Source: Lamprocystis purpurea
GTDB lineage: Bacteria > Pseudomonadota > Gammaproteobacteria > Chromatiales > Chromatiaceae
Direction of reading: 5' to 3'
DNA: 8,188 nucleotides
Assembly (NCBI GenBank): GCA_020718945.1
Contig: DYRB01000114.1
Span: forward strand, 1 to 8,188
Below, piece after piece: positions 6,670 to 8,188 of this stretch. The first letter of the stretch is position 1; each line of letters opens with the position of its first letter. The notes beneath the pieces are model-generated. The model made no database searches. It had not been told where the DNA came from and saw only the letters and a program-made list of their open reading frames with translations. The translations under genes and the position numbers were made by a program.

Positions 6670-7878
6670 ATGACAAAGATCCCATCCGGCGGCCTGGCCG
6701 CCCTGATTCTGATTCAGATCCTGGCCCTGGGCCTGGGCCTGGGCCTGGGCCTGGGCACCGCCCCGGTCCTGGCGCAGGTCTACAAGTTTCAGGACGCCCA
6801 GGGGCGCTGGCACTTTTCCGACCGCCCACCGGTGGGGGCCAGCGGCACCGCCGCGGCGGGCGAGGCCCAGGCCGGGGCCCAGGGCAAGGACCTGGCTACC
6901 CAACTGACCGCCGCCTATCGGATGGCCAACGACATCGAACGGGCGACCCTGGCGGTGGTCGGGGTCGAGACCCCGTTGGGGCACGGGGCCGGGTTCTTCT
7001 TCTCCGCCGACGGTTACATCCTCACCAACAAGCATGTGGTCCGTCCAGCGGGCTCCAGCGCCTGGAAGGAGCACCAGGACGGCATCGACAAGGCCCGCGA
7101 GCAGGTCAAGGAACTGGGGTCCAAGGCCCTGGACCTGCGCGAGAAGCTGGCCAAGATCGACAGCGAGATGAAGCGCTACCGCGACTACCTGTCCGGCGAC
7201 AACGTGGAAGACAAGCTCAAGACCGACAAGGAATACCGCGAGCTGAAGGACAACCGGGGCAAGGTGCAGAAGCGACTCACCGAGCTGGAGCGCCTGGAGC
7301 GGGACGCCTCGCGCAAGGTCAGGACGAACAAGGTGGAGTTCGATGTGAAGAGCACCGCCTCGACCCTGGCCCGGGACTTTTCCATTGTGCTCAAGGACAA
7401 GACCCGGCTGCGGGCGCGGCTGGTATCGGTCAGCGAGAACCAGGACCTGGCCCTGCTCAAGCTCGACGGGGCCACCACCCCGGCCCTGGAGGCGAACCCC
7501 TATGAGCGCCTCTCCCAGGGCCAGCCGGTCTACGCCATCGGTAGCCCCATGGGCATGTCCGATGCCATGACCTCAGGCGTTGTCACCCGGGTCGATCCGG
7601 ACAACATCCTCACCGATGCCCAACTGCTCCCCGGCAACAGCGGTGGGCCCCTGATCGACGCCGAGGGCAAGGTCCGCGGCGTCAATGTGGCCAAGCGGGT
7701 CGAGGGGGGCGAGTCGGCCTATGCCCAGGGCTTCGGCATGGCCATCCCCATCGGCCTGGCCCTCCAGGAGTTCCCGGAACTGCGCAAGGCCGCCCGCCGG
7801 GGCACCCCGGTCCAGGTCACCCCGGCCCTGAACGGCGCCGAGGGCGCTTCCCCGACCGTGGACCGCCGCTCGCCCTGA
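6670..7878 (+). CDS. Exported trypsin-like serine protease with DUF4124 stretch and coiled-coil insertion
   Basis: This is a predicted periplasmic or secreted serine endopeptidase (402 residues) of the trypsin/HtrA fold. Residues 1-35 form a signal peptide with a Leu-Gly-rich core and likely cleavage after VLA. Residues 37-56 (VYKFQDAQGRWHFSDRPPVG) match the start of DUF4124. The protease domain runs from about 90 to 375, with the catalytic triad H122 (TNKHVV), D259 (DLALLKL) and S324 (GNSGGPL). Between His and Asp there are 137 residues, against about 30 in DegP. The excess, about 132-218, is a highly charged helical stretch that looks like a coiled coil. No PDZ domain follows, which separates it from DegP/DegS. 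The start at 6670 has AGGGG (6660-6664) 5 bases ahead. It follows soeC by 127 bases with an inverted repeat between them, so it is probably a separate unit. The substrate is unknown and no link to sulfur metabolism is shown. Confidence 0.88.
   Translation: MTKIPSGGLAALILIQILALGLGLGLGLGTAPVLAQVYKFQDAQGRWHFSDRPPVGASGTAAAGEAQAGAQGKDLATQLTAAYRMANDIERATLAVVGVETPLGHGAGFFFSADGYILTNKHVVRPAGSSAWKEHQDGIDKAREQVKELGSKALDLREKLAKIDSEMKRYRDYLSGDNVEDKLKTDKEYRELKDNRGKVQKRLTELERLERDASRKVRTNKVEFDVKSTASTLARDFSIVLKDKTRLRARLVSVSENQDLALLKLDGATTPALEANPYERLSQGQPVYAIGSPMGMSDAMTSGVVTRVDPDNILTDAQLLPGNSGGPLIDAEGKVRGVNVAKRVEGGESAYAQGFGMAIPIGLALQEFPELRKAARRGTPVQVTPALNGAEGASPTVDRRSP
6727..6756 (+). repeat. Five perfect tandem copies of CTGGGC in the signal-peptide coding region
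   Basis: The hexanucleotide CTGGGC is repeated five times without error and encodes (Leu-Gly)x5, residues 20-29, the hydrophobic core of the protease signal peptide. Because the unit is six bases, gain or loss of copies would keep the frame and change only the length of the core. Confidence 0.9.
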
Positions 7879-8188
7879 GAGGTTGTGAACGGCAAAAGGC
7901 GGGCGACGTGCCTGTCGTGAATCCGACAAGGGCCGAGCTTTGGTGGGACATAGTCATCCGGGGACCGGTCCTCTACCCGCACCCCCAACCCCGCAAACAC
8001 ACAACCGACCTCTCCGGACTTACGGGGTCGCGACGACGCTGCCAAGGGAGTGCCTGGCTGCGTGGCCGCGGCATTGTCCTGGTCCGTCGGCAGGACCGAC
8101 TGGGCGTGATCTGGCGGGGGTTTGCTCGTGCTCATGGGCCCATACTACCTTCGTAGACCACCGAAAGTGGAGCAAGCCGAGGGCCGCC
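7879..8188. other. Gene-free right end, 310 bp
   Basis: I recognise no gene here. The open frames at 7908-8156 (plus) and 7719-8135 (minus, running back into the protease gene) have no known pattern and no convincing ribosome binding site. Visible structure consists of the perfect palindromes GGACCGGTCC (7962-7971) and ATGGGCCCAT (8134-8143). There is no clear intrinsic terminator after the protease stop. Confidence 0.5.

Noticed and set aside
7909..7929. Small stem TGTCG/CGACA after the protease gene as a terminator
   Set aside because: The stem is only 5 bp, with no T-run, so it is too weak to call.
7719..8135. Minus-strand open frame of 138 codons overlapping the protease end
   Set aside because: No recognised domain and no convincing ribosome binding site, and half of it is antisense to the protease gene.
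7908..8156. Plus-strand open frame of 82 codons after the protease
   Set aside because: No recognised pattern, poor start context and composition like non-coding DNA. It is kept only as part of the gene-free stretch.

Overview
The window is GC-rich and densely coded. It most resembles a sulfur-oxidising gammaproteobacterium, possibly a purple sulfur bacterium of the Chromatiaceae type. This rests on a gene set that looks like soeABC, the cytoplasmic sulfite-oxidising enzyme known from Allochromatium vinosum, on a proteobacterial-type YchF, and on a DUF4124-containing secreted protease. The assignment to a lineage is inference, because no marker gene is present.

Layout. On the minus strand at the left edge is ychF, an Obg-family P-loop NTPase whose last roughly 27 codons lie outside the window. 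A 287-bp divergent spacer follows, with a plausible sigma70-type promoter facing right. On the plus strand comes soeA (molybdopterin catalytic subunit), a small very acidic DUF2750-type gene, soeB (four-cluster ferredoxin subunit) and soeC (DmsC-like membrane anchor). These four genes look like one transcription unit. Next is a 127-bp spacer with a perfect 9-bp inverted repeat. After it comes a gene for an exported trypsin-like serine protease with an N-terminal DUF4124 stretch and a long coiled-coil insertion between the catalytic His and Asp. The last 310 bp contain no gene that I recognise.

How the genes work together. SoeA, SoeB and SoeC would form a membrane-bound complex that oxidises sulfite to sulfate on the cytoplasmic side. 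Electrons would pass from the molybdenum centre through the iron-sulfur clusters of SoeB to the quinone pool through SoeC. SoeA lacks a twin-arginine signal, which fits the cytoplasmic Soe enzyme rather than exported DMSO or polysulfide reductases.

The points most worth a second look are the DUF2750 gene inserted between soeA and soeB, a pair of GTAG-headed REP palindromes filling the soeB-soeC gap, a strong hairpin just before the soeB ribosome binding site, a five-copy hexanucleotide repeat inside the protease signal peptide, and the coiled-coil insertion in that protease. I found no RNA gene, CRISPR array, insertion sequence or phage gene.
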